A stretch of DNA of 64,000 nucleotides from Acestrorhynchus altus. Lineage: Eukaryota > Chordata > Actinopteri > Characiformes > Acestrorhynchidae. Location of the stretch: assembly GCA_034509495.1 (NCBI GenBank), contig CM067521.1:19773984-19837983 (forward strand), given 5' to 3'. Shown piece after piece: positions 20,450-31,660 of this stretch; position 1 is the stretch's first letter; each line of letters starts with the position of its first letter. Both the position numbers and the translations under genes were made by a program. The notes beneath the pieces are model-generated. The model saw only the letters and a list, made by a program, of their open reading frames with translations, searched no databases and had not been told where the DNA came from.

Positions 20450-20965
20450 TATAGCGAACCTCATCATTAGACAAGTCTCAGACTGTCCATCTGAAACAAG
20501 AGATGCTCTGCTGCTGCTGCTGCTGATATTGCTTCAGCTATTAGGCCGCTGTCTGCGCGAGGCAATCATTCTGAAAAATGAGAATGGCTTAATTGTATCG
20601 TTGCATACTTAGCCAGACCTGAGGACAATTAAAGCTGACACAGCCATCTCTCTCGCTTGCCGCTCCCCTTCCCCTCCTCCCAGCCACCGAGAAGCTGTAT
20701 CGACGATTGCCGTGAGCAAACAGTTCCAGTTCAAAATGACGTGATAGTTATAAATAAGGAGTGTCTTATTATAAATTCCCAATAAATCTTAAGATGCGCC
20801 ACCGAAGGAAGCAAAGGGATCATTTGAATAAGCCGTTTCCTTAAAAGCACTTTCCTGTGGAAGGCTCCGCCATGGGAGAACACCTGCATTGGGTGATTAA
20901 CCAAAGACCATCTGATACTGTCTAACAGAACTACAGAGTCACATCAGCTCCCCGCTCAACACTAC
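20450..20965. other. Unique block, candidate conserved non-coding element
   Basis: This non-repetitive block contains a short CTG run (20,510-20,523), CTTAATTGTATCG, GGACAATTAAAGC and AAAATGACGTGATAG (a half-CRE-like core). CpG sites are retained, for example CGACGATTGCCG. No repeat family matched and no coding frame fits. It resembles enhancer DNA, but only interspecies alignment could show that. Confidence 0.3.
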
Positions 20966-21203
20966 ATCTGTTGCTTTATCTGATGGTATGAAGGAGCACT
21001 CATGTGCTTCTGTGTGTATGCGTTGGTTCCTGAGGGATTTGTCCGTCTACATCTCCCAGGCTTGAGTGTTGGTGCTAGGAGCTTGGTTAATCCCTGTGCG
21101 GCAGGGCTTGAAGTGAAGGGCCATCATGCAGTTTGGCACATTCCTCTGTGAAAAACATACCCTCTTTTTGTCTCAGAAACCCCCAGAGGGTTCCCTCTGC
21201 TGG

Positions 21204-21206
<3 letters not shown>
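20966..21206. other. Non-coding interval
   Basis: Nothing recognised. Confidence 0.4.

Positions 21207-21260
<54 letters not shown>
21207..21260. repeat. (CA)n microsatellite
   Basis: About 26 CA units. Confidence 0.97.
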
Positions 21261-21261
<1 letters not shown>

Positions 21262-21554
21262 TGCAACGTAGAGTCAAACAAGAACAAGCAGGTCCCTAGA
21301 CCTACTTGTGGAGAGGACAGCATGCAATATGTTCACCCACACCTGAGCCACAGTGTTCCACACAATCCATGTAATGTTAGAGAGAGGGAGAGAGAGCGTA
21401 AGAGAGAATGAAAGGTAGAAGAAATGATCTGACCTTCAGAGGTCTTGTGGAGTCCCTGCCTCGACAGGTCGGAACTGTTTTAGCAGAATGAAGGGGACCC
21501 TGTGTCAGCCATAACAGCAAAGACATGGGAACATGGCACAATATACACACATTA

Positions 21555-22105
21555 AAATGAGGGTTCTTCAAGGTTCTTTGGTAAGAACAGTGGTTCTATA
21601 TAGGGCCATAACCAATCAAAGATCCCACTACATGATTAAAAGGTTATTTGCTTCAGGGAAAGGATCTTTAGACTGTTGAAGAATGTGCTGTAGAGGGTTC
21701 TTTATAGAACCATTTTGAAAAGGGTTCTGTATGGCACCAAAAGGGGTTCTACACAATAAAAGACAAGGGTTCTTCAGTAAAGAAAATGATTCTATATAGA
21801 ACCATAAACACTCAAAGAACCATTTACATGAAATTGCATTGTTCTTTGCATTCTTCAGATTAATGGAAAATGTGCTGTAGATGGTTCTATATAGAACCTT
21901 GCAGACAAGGCACCAAAAAGGGTTCAACTTTAGTTACAAATCTGGCATCATAACAATAGTAAACCCTTTTTGGTGCCATATAGATATGATGAACCCTCTA
22001 TAATAACATTCTGCATCAATCTGAAGAACCCTTTCACAATGCAAAGAACCTTTAATCGTACAAAGAGTGTTCATTGTTCTATAAAGAACCACTTTCTTCA
22101 ATGAA
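21555..22105. mobile_element. Fold-back repeat family F with AGAACC/GGTTCT core
   Basis: The left half is dominated by GGTTCTTT, TATAGAACCATT and GGCACCAAAAAGGGTTCAAC. The right half repeats these inverted, for example AAACCCTTTTTGGTGCCATA at about 21,962 and CAAAGAACCTTTAATC. The symmetry centre is near 21,938. TCTATATAGA is itself a palindrome and occurs several times. No coding frame. A related block is at 44,095-44,560. Confidence 0.7.
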
Positions 22106-22189
22106 GAATATAATAGAGTAGAATTAATCCTGCTTTAAACTTCCTTTACTGTCTAGAAGCTCTATCCTAGATCTTGGATTAGCATTGCT
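22106..22189. other. Non-coding spacer
   Basis: Nothing recognised. Confidence 0.4.
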
Positions 22190-22535
22190 GTGAGAATTTG
22201 TTCAAATTCAGTGAGATCGTTAGTGAGGTCAGGATGTTGAATGATAACCATCACACCTTAACCCCCACTCCCCAACCCATGGAGCATCACCATTCCAGAG
22301 AACACAGTTCCACTGCTCCACAGCTCAGTGCTGGGGGGTTAACATCCTTCTAGCCCTCACCTTGCAAGATGCCAATGGGTTAATGTTTATCTGCTCCAGA
22401 GGATCCTACTCTGTTGGCAGTACTTCTCTACAGTGACTAGACAAGCTTTATGTGTGCATTTGCACATCTGTGTCAGCAATGGGTCCAACTCGAAATAGAT
22501 AAATGCATCCATTAGGAGGGGTCTCCACAAAACCA
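22190..22535 (+). mobile_element. MITE family C, interior and right end
   Basis: Markers in order: TTAGTGAGGTCAGGATGTTG, CATTCCAGAGAACACAGTTC, CAGCTCAGTGCTGGGGGGTT, GGCAGTACTTCTCTACAGTG, GTGTCAGCAATGGGT and GGGGTCTCCACAAAAC near the right terminus. The left terminus is missing. Confidence 0.75.
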
Positions 22536-23494
22536 TAAAACATAAAAACAACCAGTTTTTCTTTCAATAATTGGTGTTTGGCTTGAACAAGTATTGGAAA
22601 TGAAGAGAAAGAAGAAGCATTTTGATGAATATACGTCAGCTTTGAACTCAATCAGAGACCCTGTCTGTTAAAACGAAACAAGGCATTGATTTTTAGCCAA
22701 AACATGTCTGAACCTTAAACCCTTCACCAGGAGTGAGAAATGCAGCTGGGGCTACTGCTGGCTGTCCAGATGAAGTGACAGCTGCACTGAGGAAGTGTCA
22801 TGACCTTAGAAGCTTGTGTGTTTGGTTGCTCAGAGGTCTTCCCCTGAACATTATATAACTGCAGCTAATATATTGTATATCATCTCACAAGGTCACAGTT
22901 TCCATAATGGACCATAGAAAACCTAGATGACAATGAATGGAGTGCTGCATTCCACTTCAACTGGCATATCAGAATTTTGGACTTTATCCATAAACAAACA
23001 GAACTCCCCTTCACATTGGTCTTGACCACTGGTTGATGTAGGTACATATGTTGGTGGTGACAAGGTGGGGTTTAAAGAGATGTGTTTAAAGCTGTAGAAA
23101 TATGCACACAGAATTTATGGCAACTGTAGGAGCAAACTCAATGCGAATGACATTTTTTACACATTTAAGATATCCTGTCTGGATGCACTTTCACAATCCA
23201 CAAAGAGGTCCAGCAAAAAAGAATTAATGGTCATTCGTTTTTATATTTTTGCTGAGTGACCAGCTTTTAAACCAGCAACATCTGACACCTGGATTCTTCT
23301 GCCTAATTCCATGATGATCCTTCTTCTCAATCAAAATCTACATACAACAACCATTATCATAGCATCTCTTAGAAATGGAAGAAAGGACACGGGCAACTTT
23401 AACTGTTACCCATATTAAACCCGCCAGTGTATTTTTTCTTGTGTCCAAGATTGTTGTTCTTCTTGTATCCAGGGCCCTGTGTGGATGGGGGGCC
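22536..23494. other. Non-coding interval
   Basis: No gene or recognised repeat. Confidence 0.35.
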
Positions 23495-23760
23495 AAACGA
23501 GTTGATCCCGCAGGGATAGAAAGGGGGGCCCCTGGCAATCAGCTGTACCCAACACCCCTGATCTGATGGTTATGGTACCTATATTAGAATTAGTTGCAGT
23601 GTCCCCCTTGAGCAAGGCACTTAACTCCCCAACTGCTCCCCAGGTGCTGTTGATTGGGCTGCCCACTGCCCTGGGCATGTATGCTCACTGCCCCCTAATG
23701 TGTGAATTCACTACTGTGTGTGATTCACTACATGGATAGATTAAATCCAGAATATCTACG
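23495..23760 (+). mobile_element. tRNA-derived SINE (SINE-1), body without intact head
   Basis: CCCTTGAGCAAGGCACTTAA, CCCCAACTGCTCCCCAGG, GGGCTGCCCACTGCCCTGGG and ATGCTCACTGCCCCCTAATG align with the better copy at 55,565. The Pol III promoter part at the left is eroded. Confidence 0.75.
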
Positions 23761-24344
23761 ATGCTAATAGTGAATTAATCATCTATTTGTAATTGTCTTT
23801 GTGATGTGTTTAATGCATTGTTCTGTTCCAATAGTTTTGCAGGCTAGTTTTGGCCCAACAGTAAGTACAAGTCTAAGTTTGTCTCTACCTGCACTTGGGA
23901 TTCCCAATGGTGAGCTGTGCTGACCGTGGGAGAGAGAGGGAAGGTGGTGGCATTCCGAGAAAAAGAGAGAGACAAAAAGAAAAGAGACTGAGAGAGTCCC
24001 AAGGAAGGTCAGTCAGAGGGCAGCTTGCTGGCTGTGGCTTCAAACCCCAGAGGAGGTTCTGTCAGTGGGATAAACCCTCCTCCCTCTTTCACTCAGCCCC
24101 AAAATGAGCTCCATCCCAACAAGAATACCTGTCATAAAACCCAAGAGAACTGCACTGTGTCACCTTTTTCTTTCTAGTCAAACAGAAGCCTTAAATAAAC
24201 TGTATCTGCAGCTCTTTTCAAAGCTGTACAGATAGCCACATTGCGGGAGAATCTGTCCAACTGGCAAAAGTACAAAAAAATTCAAGCTTCAAGATGACTT
24301 ACACTGCTGCTGCTGCTGTATTCAGCTGTGCAACATGCTGTGGA
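23761..24344. other. Non-coding interval with purine-rich stretch
   Basis: 23,925-24,010 is GA-rich (GAGAGAGAGGGAAGG and AAAGAGAGAGACAAAAAG) but not a clean array. Nothing else was recognised. Confidence 0.4.
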
Positions 24345-24554
24345 TCAGGGGTTCTTAAACTTTTTGACCCCGAGGTTAGTTTCTATGAGGTGTTCAACCT
24401 ACAACTCACGTTATATTGTAGCAATGCTGAGCTTATTCAAGGAATCTGTTCTCAACAGTTGTTGCTGTCCCTTAAAAACCTTGTATCTCAATGTTTGCTG
24501 TTTTTCATGTTTTGACAAACAGTAAATCTAATAGTTGTTCTTCACAAGTCAAAA
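24345..24554. repeat. Possible dispersed repeat fragment
   Basis: CAGGGGTTCTTAAACTTTTT and GACCCCGAGG resemble a fish repeat of the form 'ggggttctcaaactttttg' known to me. Only the first ~40 bases are convincing. Confidence 0.35.
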
Positions 24555-24655
24555 TTCCATGATGAATGAACCCATCGAAATGCTTGGAATAATGCTTGGT
24601 TTTGCATTTTTTACATTGACATCCATTGAAAGTTAAAGAGCAAAGTTTTTCGGTA
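24555..24655 (+). mobile_element. Dispersed repeat family A, copy
   Basis: CCATGATGAATGAACCCATC, GAAATGCTTGGAATAATGC and ACATTGACATCCATTGAAAG followed by TTAAAGAGCAAAG, in the family order. Confidence 0.65.
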
Positions 24656-24949
24656 TGGTTGTGTGTTCGTTTGACTTTACACAGAAATAATGTCTGATTG
24701 CCAGTGAATCTCAGAAGTCTCAGGATAATGAACTTAAAACGGTTCTAACATCATGGTAAATCTGCTGGATGAGACCTGTATCCAGCATGCTAACACCACA
24801 CTACAATTCTGGATGAGGCCCATACCTGCTGCAGTAACACCATGGTAGTGTGGGACATAGTGGGTCAAAGGCAACATACATTATGCTTCTCAAGCGCAAA
24901 CTAGCTCATGGGGTAGCTGACATCATAGTGTATGTTCTGTCTAGATGAG
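24656..24949. other. Non-coding interval
   Basis: Nothing recognised. Confidence 0.4.
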
Positions 24950-25060
24950 AAGCTTTTCAACCACCTTGACCATTAAAGCACCTTAACCAGTTTAACCCAT
25001 CCTGAACCAGCTACCAACTAAAGCTGGTCTTCAGCAGGATTTTTCAGTTGGGTATCAACT
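24950..25060. repeat. GCTGGT-rich degenerate repeat (family E), copy 2
   Basis: CAACCACCTTGACCATT, TTTAACCCATCCTGAACCAG and AAAGCTGGTCTTCAGCAGGA, then TTTTTCAGTTGGG, match the vocabulary and the terminal CAGCAG/TTTTTCAG block of family E. Confidence 0.6.
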
Positions 25061-26599
25061 ACCTTAAGTTACCCAATCAAGTTTTCCAGCAGGTCAGCAA
25101 ACTCACCATTCATTCGGTTTTCATCCATGTTCGCAAGGGGTTGATCTCCCATGAATACATCCATAATTTTGTAAAATGGAAATGTAGATGGATCAGAACA
25201 GCTTTGTAATACGCTGACTTTAAAAACTTCCATCTGTTCTTAATTTGCTCTACAGTTTGTTTGAACCCACTGTTCTTCATTTGCTCAAATATTTGTCTGA
25301 AGAGCTCGTTATTCTGCGAACAATTTAAAGTTTACATTGAAAGTTCCCAGCATAAAACATTGACTCTTCTGCAGACCTGTGCTGTAGATGCAAATGCACA
25401 TGACGCGAACGTACTTAAACTTCCTGATTGGGAATGTAATCAGATACCGGTATTTACATTGTAATCGGAATGGCCTCAATGGAATTACTCTATTCGGATT
25501 GAAGTGTATCTATTTTCAATCTATTAGTCTATTCTGGATTATTAATGGATTGATAGGCACTGTGAGATGGATGTCAGACAAGATCTGTAGCCTGCATGAC
25601 AGTGCCATGCTAGTGATTTTGGACAAGATATGTAGCTGGCACACTATGGTAACATTGTTAGAAAAGGCCAGTGTAACATTAGGTACTAGGTTGTGAGTTT
25701 TGAGGTTCAGAAACTAAAAGTTAAAATCTTCCTAACATCACATGCCAACATTATGTTATTATATAACAATATTTAGTTGTGACATATGGTGACCAAAGCA
25801 CATCCTCTGCTAAACACGAAATTCTAACATTGATATAAATGTGACTTCCAGCCCAAATGCAACACCATTACATTTGATTTGGATGTCAATGCAATTTTCA
25901 TTTTCAACTAAAATTTAACATCTGTGACAAAGTCCTTCTGATGTCAAATTGGTGGTTACCAGTTTGATGTGTCAGTCATATGAACTAGTGCATTTTCTTT
26001 TTAAATAAGTATGGCTTATACGTCACAAAAATCAGAAATTCAGTATCTGAGATATTTGAATATTTTATATTAAAAAAAAAATCAAACAGAAAAGGATGCA
26101 CAATACAGAAATGTCCAATTCCTGACAAGTAAAAGGGAGTTGACATGCATTGAGCTTGTCAGCAGATGGAAGCATGAAGTGCTCTAAAATCTCCTGGGAG
26201 ACGGTTGTGGTGACTCTGGACTTGATGAAACACAGTGGACCGACACCAGCAGATGACATGGTCACCTAGACCATCATAGATTATGGAAACTTCAAATTGC
26301 TGTTTGTGGGATAAATTTTCATAATTTAATGTACTTTTATTTGACAAAAAATGCATACCAGATATTTTATTTGTCATTTGAGATTCAGATGACAGAGAAT
26401 TAAAATATTCATATGAGATGTTTTGATTAAAAATCTGCTTTTTAGGGTGTTGATCAATTTCCAACAGTGAAAATGAAATAATTTGTTTTCATGAGTTATT
26501 TGCAATGTTTAAATTCACATGAATATTTATATTAAAACGTTATTCAAAATACTTGATAAACCTAAATGTCTGTCATTATTATTATTTATGTATATATCA
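25061..26599. other. Non-coding interval, partly decayed repeat
   Basis: 25,430-25,560 has alternating ATTCGGATTGAAGTG-type phrases, and 25,760-25,990 has GTGACATATGGTGACC and ATGTCAAATTGGTGG phrases that resemble old dispersed repeats. No gene was found. Confidence 0.35.
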
Positions 26600-26790
26600 G
26601 TGTTATCACTGCTCAACAGCCCCTCCCTTCTCATTTTCCTCTATAACCCAATCTGTCAGTTATGTCATTAGCCCTGTCCCCTCTCACTGATCAGATTATG
26701 CATACATATGGACTGAGCAGGCACTGGATGCTGCTATGGCATTTAAACTGGGATATGATTCATTTGGAAACAGGTTAATTTTAGCGTTTT
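26600..26790 (-). mobile_element. Dispersed repeat family B, reversed copy
   Basis: AGCCCCTCCCTTCTCATTTT, CCTCTATAACCCAATCTGTC and CTGATCAGATTATGCATACA are reverse complements of family B blocks. The right part (GGCATTTAAACTGGGAT) also matches the flank of the copy at 13,450. Confidence 0.65.
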
Positions 26791-26984
26791 TCTGAGCTTG
26801 ATTCCTGGCTGATAATTCATCATGCAATGATTGGTTGGAAAGCCGTAGTTGCATGTCTTAAACTAGACAAGATCTTTATATTGATTGAATAATAATTTAC
26901 TCAAAATCAATACAAAATTTTCTAATAATCAAAGAAACTGGGTTTCTGGTTTTTAAAAGTAAAACAAAAAAGACTCTCACCTGT
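26791..26984. other. Non-coding interval
   Basis: Nothing recognised. Confidence 0.4.
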
Positions 26985-27906
26985 AACAACTTCTTTAAGA
27001 AGCTCTTCTGTCCTCCACTGTTTTACCTTCTTATCTGTATAAAAGACACCCGTCCACAGCCTCAAAGAGTCACACTCCAAACTCATCCATGGCCAAGACC
27101 AAAGAGCTGTCCAAGGACATCAGGAAGAAAATTGTAGACCTGCACCAGGCTGGGAAGAGTGAATCTACAATAGTCAAACAGGTTGGTGTGAATAAATCAG
27201 CTGTGGGAGCAGTTGCAAGAAAATGGAAGGCATACAAAACCATTAATGATTTCCCTTGTTCTGGGGCCCCACACAAGATCTCATCCCATGAGGTCAAAAT
27301 GATCATGATAATGGTGAGCAAAAATCCCAGAACTACACAGAGGGACCAAAGTAACAAAGGCTACCATCAGTAACACACTATGCCGAGAAAGACTCAAAGC
27401 CTGCAGTGCCAGGCATGTCCCCCTGCTTAAGCCAGTACATGTCTGGCCCCATCTGAAGTTTGCCAGAGAGCAATGGATGATCCAGAAGAGGATTGGGAGA
27501 ATATCATGTGGTCAGACAAAACCAAAATAGAACTTTTTAGAGTTTTTAGAGGAAGAAGAATGCTGAGTTGCATCCCAAGAACACCATACGTATTGTAAAG
27601 CAGGGGGGTGGAAACATCATGCTTTTTGGCTGTTTGTCTGCAAAGGGAAGAGGAACACTGATCTGTGTTATGGGTCACAGGGCCATGTATCATGAGATTT
27701 TAAGCCAAAACCTCTTTCCATCAGTGAGAGCATTGAAGATGGAACATGGCTGGGTCTTCCAGCATGACAATGATCCCAAACAAACCGCTTGGGCAACAAA
27801 GTAGTGTCTCCATAAAAACCATTTCAAGGTCCTGGCTTGGCGTAGCAAGTCTCCAGACCTCGACCGCATAGAAAATTTGTAGAGGGAGTTGAAAGTCCTT
27901 GTTGTC
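26985..27906 (+). mobile_element. Tc1-like transposon, 3' truncated (lineage T1)
   Basis: The leader GTATAAAAGACACCCGTCCA and the transposase N-terminal and core regions are present. The element stops at GTTGTCCAGTGTGTG, where a GT array begins, so the last part of the gene and the right inverted repeat are gone. It keeps the middle that the sister copy at 6,790 has lost. Confidence 0.82.
27089..27900 (+). pseudogene. Tc1 transposase relic (lineage T1), frameshifted and 3' truncated
   Basis: The ATG at 27,089 opens MAKTKELSKDIRKKIVDLHQ, the first helix-turn-helix of a Tc1 transposase. It reads through KQVGVNKSAVGAVARKWK and SGAPHKIS, then loses about 30 bases near 27,344 and ends at 27,373. 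Later pieces in other frames are the KQGGGNIMLFGC core and GWVFQHDNDPKQT (27,568-27,804), with the second catalytic aspartate. After the IENL position the trailing ELK is cut by the GT array, so the C-terminal ~60 residues are missing. TTTTTAGAGTTTTTAGAGG near 27,535 marks a deletion in the IELFG region. It cannot encode an active enzyme. Confidence 0.85.
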
Positions 27907-27908
<2 letters not shown>

Positions 27909-27963
<55 letters not shown>

Positions 27964-27969
27964 TGTGTC

Positions 27970-28010
<41 letters not shown>
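27909..28010. repeat. (GT)n followed by (TA)n microsatellite
   Basis: About 35 GT units with TCTGTGTCTG interruptions, then about 16 TA units. It occupies the place of the missing end of the Tc1 copy. Confidence 0.97.
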
Positions 28011-28012
<2 letters not shown>

Positions 28013-28804
28013 AATTATATATAATTTTCATACAATACATACATATGACAGTGAAAAAGGCTTTTTCCACAATTTTGAAATTTGTAATTTGTTTAGCTGT
28101 TTGTTGACCCTCATTCCATAACAAGTGAGGCATTATATTCATATGAAGCTAAACTACTAGTTGTACACTTCTGTTTTGTTTTTTTGTTTTTGTTTTTTTT
28201 CTTTTTACAAATATGCAAAACTACGCAATTATGATTTTGGGGTGAACCAACGCTTTAATATTACAAAACCAAGATATTATTGTGTAAACTCTGATGTCTG
28301 GGTGGACCAATACCAGGGCTTTCATTACCTTTGAGGTGAGTCCAAAACATAGACAGAAATTAATTGGATTCAGAACCAATTCAAGCGGGAGAGAGTTTGG
28401 CTTTCAATGTGTAGTCTCATCATTATTATTATTAATGGTGTAATGATTCCATTTTAATTCAATAATGTCCACAGGGGAGAGAGGGGAAAGCGAGGAGAAC
28501 CGCAATTTCACACCTGGAAAACTCACAGACATAAATCAGAAAACATCATTAAAACACAGATTGAAGGCTCTGTTGTGCATAACTTACCACAGTGATGTGA
28601 AAGGTCTGAAGGTAGTGAATTAACTGCAGTCATGTTGGAATGTTAGACTTGATTATGATCAGTTCTAATCATTTTTAAATGCATTGTTGCGGTCTGACAT
28701 TCGCATGCACTCATCATGGATGCAAGTGTCATGGTATTACTGGGCTTTCAAGGATTTCTTTGAACTGATAAGCTATATACACTCACTGTGGATACATATT
28801 ATTG
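28011..28804. other. Non-coding interval
   Basis: A T-run with G interruptions at 28,170-28,206. 28,470-28,600 is unique and purine-rich. No gene. Confidence 0.35.
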
Positions 28805-29240
28805 TATTAGATTTACACTCACTGTCCACATTATTAAATCCACTGACCATAGAGGAGCACCTAGTAGTTCTATAATTACTGACTGAAGTCCATCAGGTTC
28901 TCTGCATACATTGCTATCCTTCTTTCACCCTGTTCTTCAATGGTCAGAACCCCATAGGACCACCACAGAGCAGGTATAATGAGGGTAGTGGGTCATTCTC
29001 AGCACTGCAATGACACTGTCATGGTGGTGTGTTAGTGTGTGCTGTGCTGGTACGAGTAACAGTTGGTCATCCTCTAGTCTATTGCTCACAGGACACTGGA
29101 CATTTCTAGTTGGTGGACTATTCTCAGTCTAGCAGTGACACCAAGGGGTTTAAACACTCCAGCAGCACTTATGCCAGTGCAACATACACTAACACACCAC
29201 CAACATGTCAGTGTCACTGCAGTGGTCCTGTGTTAAGGTA
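28805..29240. mobile_element. Fold-back repeat family D, both arms
   Basis: The left arm has GGACCACCACAGAGCAGGTA, GTGGGTCATTCTCAGCACTG and CATGGTGGTGTGTTAGTGTG. The right arm (about 29,178-29,230) has CATACACTAACACACCACCA and CATGTCAGTGTCACTGCAGT, the reverse complement of the left arm interior. The loop carries GACACTGGACATTTCTAGTT. The two arms are unequal, so the right one is partly deleted. Confidence 0.72.
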
Positions 29241-29295
29241 GAAACATAAGTGTATATGAAGTATTTAACTGAGGCACTGATTGTTAAAAAATATC

Positions 29296-29320
29296 GTCAT
29301 CATCATCATCATCATCATCA
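29296..29320. repeat. (CAT)n microsatellite
   Basis: About eight CAT units. Confidence 0.9.
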
Positions 29321-29379
29321 ATACATTTTATCCATACTCCAAATCATCGTATCTAGAGTCACTGTGCCAACTGGCCAAA

Positions 29380-29650
29380 CAAAGAATCCCAGGCACCCCA
29401 GTTCCCAGCCAATTCCACCTAATCCTGGGGGATCCCTACATGTTCCCAGGCCATCCAGGATGAGAGATCTTCTAGCAGCTTCTGGGTATTCTAATGGATC
29501 TACTCCCAGTTGATCATGCCTGGTACATCTCCAAAGGGAAGTGACCAGGGGTCATCCTTATGATATGCAGAACCACCACTGACTGCTGTTTTCAGGGCAA
29601 AGGAACAGCAGCTCTACTCCGAGCTCTTTCACATTAATGTGGTGCTTGCT
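29380..29650. mobile_element. Possible LINE-related repeat fragment
   Basis: CTACTCCCAGTTGATCATGC, CTGGTACATCTCCAAAGGGA and GGTCATCCTTATGATATGC, with CAGCTCTACTCCGAGCTCTT further on, resemble a fish repeat I associate with the 3' part of a LINE (cctcccagtaggacatgcc-like). No readable frame remains. Confidence 0.4.
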
Positions 29651-29909
29651 CTCATAAATGTAACGGGTGATATCACAGTAAGGAAAATGATTGCGATCAT
29701 GCACGTTATTGTACGATAAATGGATAACGCAATTATAAGGCCTAATCCCAGCAATCCAGAGCAGTACCACTTCTATCCACAATGTTATTTTGTAGTCACT
29801 AAATTGATCTCATAATCCCTCTTCCCATAAATTATGAACAAGTATCCAAGATTAAATTAAACTAGAGTTCTTCTGCTTGAAGTAGGTTCACATCAGGACT
29901 GAGTTAGCA
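29651..29909. other. Non-coding interval
   Basis: Nothing recognised. Confidence 0.4.
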
Positions 29910-30850
29910 ACTACTAGTTTTTAAAAGACCAGCCCACAAATGTCCTGTCAACCAGATGGGGGTCCCTTGCCTTCAGCTTGATCAGCAGCTCACACCCATA
30001 GCGGCCCACTGGGATTTTTCCTGGTTCTCCTGATGGCCAGTCCATCCCTGGTTCAGACATCTTATCTGTAAGGAGCAGACCATCCTTTTCCAAGACAGCC
30101 ATGGCTTCAGACTTGAAGGTGCTGATTCTCACCTCTCGCCAGAATCTATGCTTTGTATCCTGTCCATGAATATAAGAAACCGGACAATATCCCAACCAAT
30201 TCTGAGTCCCCAACAATCAGACACATTCTCTGTCTCTTCCTTGGAGGGTGTGAAAAGTGATATCTTTTTTGCCCGCTGGTACCCATCAGTGGAATTGGAA
30301 ATAACTTGAGCCAGCCAAGCTTGGAATGCCATCTGATCCAACCAGGCGGTGGTGAGTTGACAGCTCAGCACCTCTTTACACAGGAGTCAAAAACACATTG
30401 CCTGAAGTGAGATGACACAACCACAAAATCTCTGGCATCTCTCACCCTGGGCAAGAGATTATTCTTTATCAAGGAGTTTGGTTCCAGAGTGTGGGTGTGT
30501 AAACTGTGGGTAAAGATGGAACCATTTACTTCTACATAGATAATATCTTTCATCCAACAACTCACCCTCCTTACCCTCCAGAGAGGTTATACTTCACCTA
30601 CCAAATGCCCGCTGCCAGTACCAAGGTCCATTATGCCATGGGCCCCTCTAACCCCATCCTTTACCCAATGGCCATTGGACCTCACCCCCAATTCAGATCT
30701 TGAAGATGGTGGATCCACACTGTCCTCCCATGTTGTCTGTTCAGGCTGAGAACAGCAGGGTCACATTGGCTGCTTGGCCACCAGCCAGTGGACACTTTCT
30801 CCGGACCAGGCTCCAGTAGCACACCTGGGAACCTAGAACTGAACCGTTTC
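29910..30850. other. Unrecognised repeat-like block containing a family H segment
   Basis: At 29,985-30,055 the family H phrases CACACCCATAGCGGCCCACT, TTTTTCCTGGTTCTCCTGAT and GGCCAGTCCATCCCTGG are clear. The rest is GC-balanced with several medium frames on both strands (minus 29,914-30,216 and 30,129-30,371), none matching a protein I know. The CCTTGGAGGGTGTG and GGTGGATCCACACTGTCC phrases feel transposon-derived. The block is probably one old, long element. Confidence 0.35.
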
Positions 30851-31434
30851 ATGCAGTTTTCACTGTCGTCATATTACAGTAACTTCTTCCTTTTATCAGT
30901 AATGCTACTTGAAATCCCAGCGCAGGGTTTCTGTCATATTTTGAATAACCTTGAGCATAATCGGTGTGATCTAAAAAGGGAGGAAGTGAAGGAAGTGGTT
31001 TCTTTGAAGTGTCATGTTGACACTAGCAGCAAGGATTCAGCCTGATCTGAGCGCACTCCGTTCCTCCCTTCACTGAAGTGGATGTTTGTGGTGTTCAGTG
31101 GTTAACTCAGGGTTGCTGACTCAGTACTGAACATAGAGGAAGGGGATGTGATGTTATGTCACATTAGCAGGGCCTCAGTTGTGTCACATAATTCACACCT
31201 GTATCCTACGTATTAATTTAATCAGTCTCTTTTTGAATCAAGTGACTAAATGGAGAGCTGCTGAGAGCTGGATAGATAAACCAGACAGCGGGCTTAGTTG
31301 TAACATGGTATGGTATGATCAGTAGGTGGGATTCCCCTATGTTGCCCCCCAGTTTACTAGTTTAAGCTTCTCAGTCTGTTACAATTATATGAGTTAATTC
31401 CAAATAACATCATTGAAATGCATAAATTGATTCA
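30851..31434. other. Non-coding interval
   Basis: Nothing recognised. Confidence 0.4.
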
Positions 31435-31505
31435 TACACTGATCTGCCATAACATTAGAACCACTGAGAGGTGAACAATTATCATTTCCATCTACAGTGG
31501 CATCA
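31435..31505. mobile_element. Tc1-like terminal fragment (lineage T5)
   Basis: TACACTGATCTGCCATAACA followed by TTAGAACCACTGAGAGGTGA matches the outer end of the T5 element whose opposite orientation is seen at 1-131. Only about 70 bases are convincing. Confidence 0.6.
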
Positions 31506-31584
31506 TCTACATGGCAAGTGTAAGATATTCCTACACAAAATGTTGCTTTTAACCTTTAGAACCTGAGTACCACGGGCAGTCACA

Positions 31585-31660
31585 TGCTGTTTTCTAGGCT
31601 TCATATCTCAGAATGAGAGTAACCTACAGACACAATACACCAAAGAGAGTAATAGAGGAT
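31585..31660 (+). mobile_element. Dispersed repeat family B, left end only
   Basis: GCTGTTTTCTAGGCTTCATA, TCTCAGAATGAGAGTAACCT and ACAGACACAATACAC match the left end of the copy at 8,934. Confidence 0.6.
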
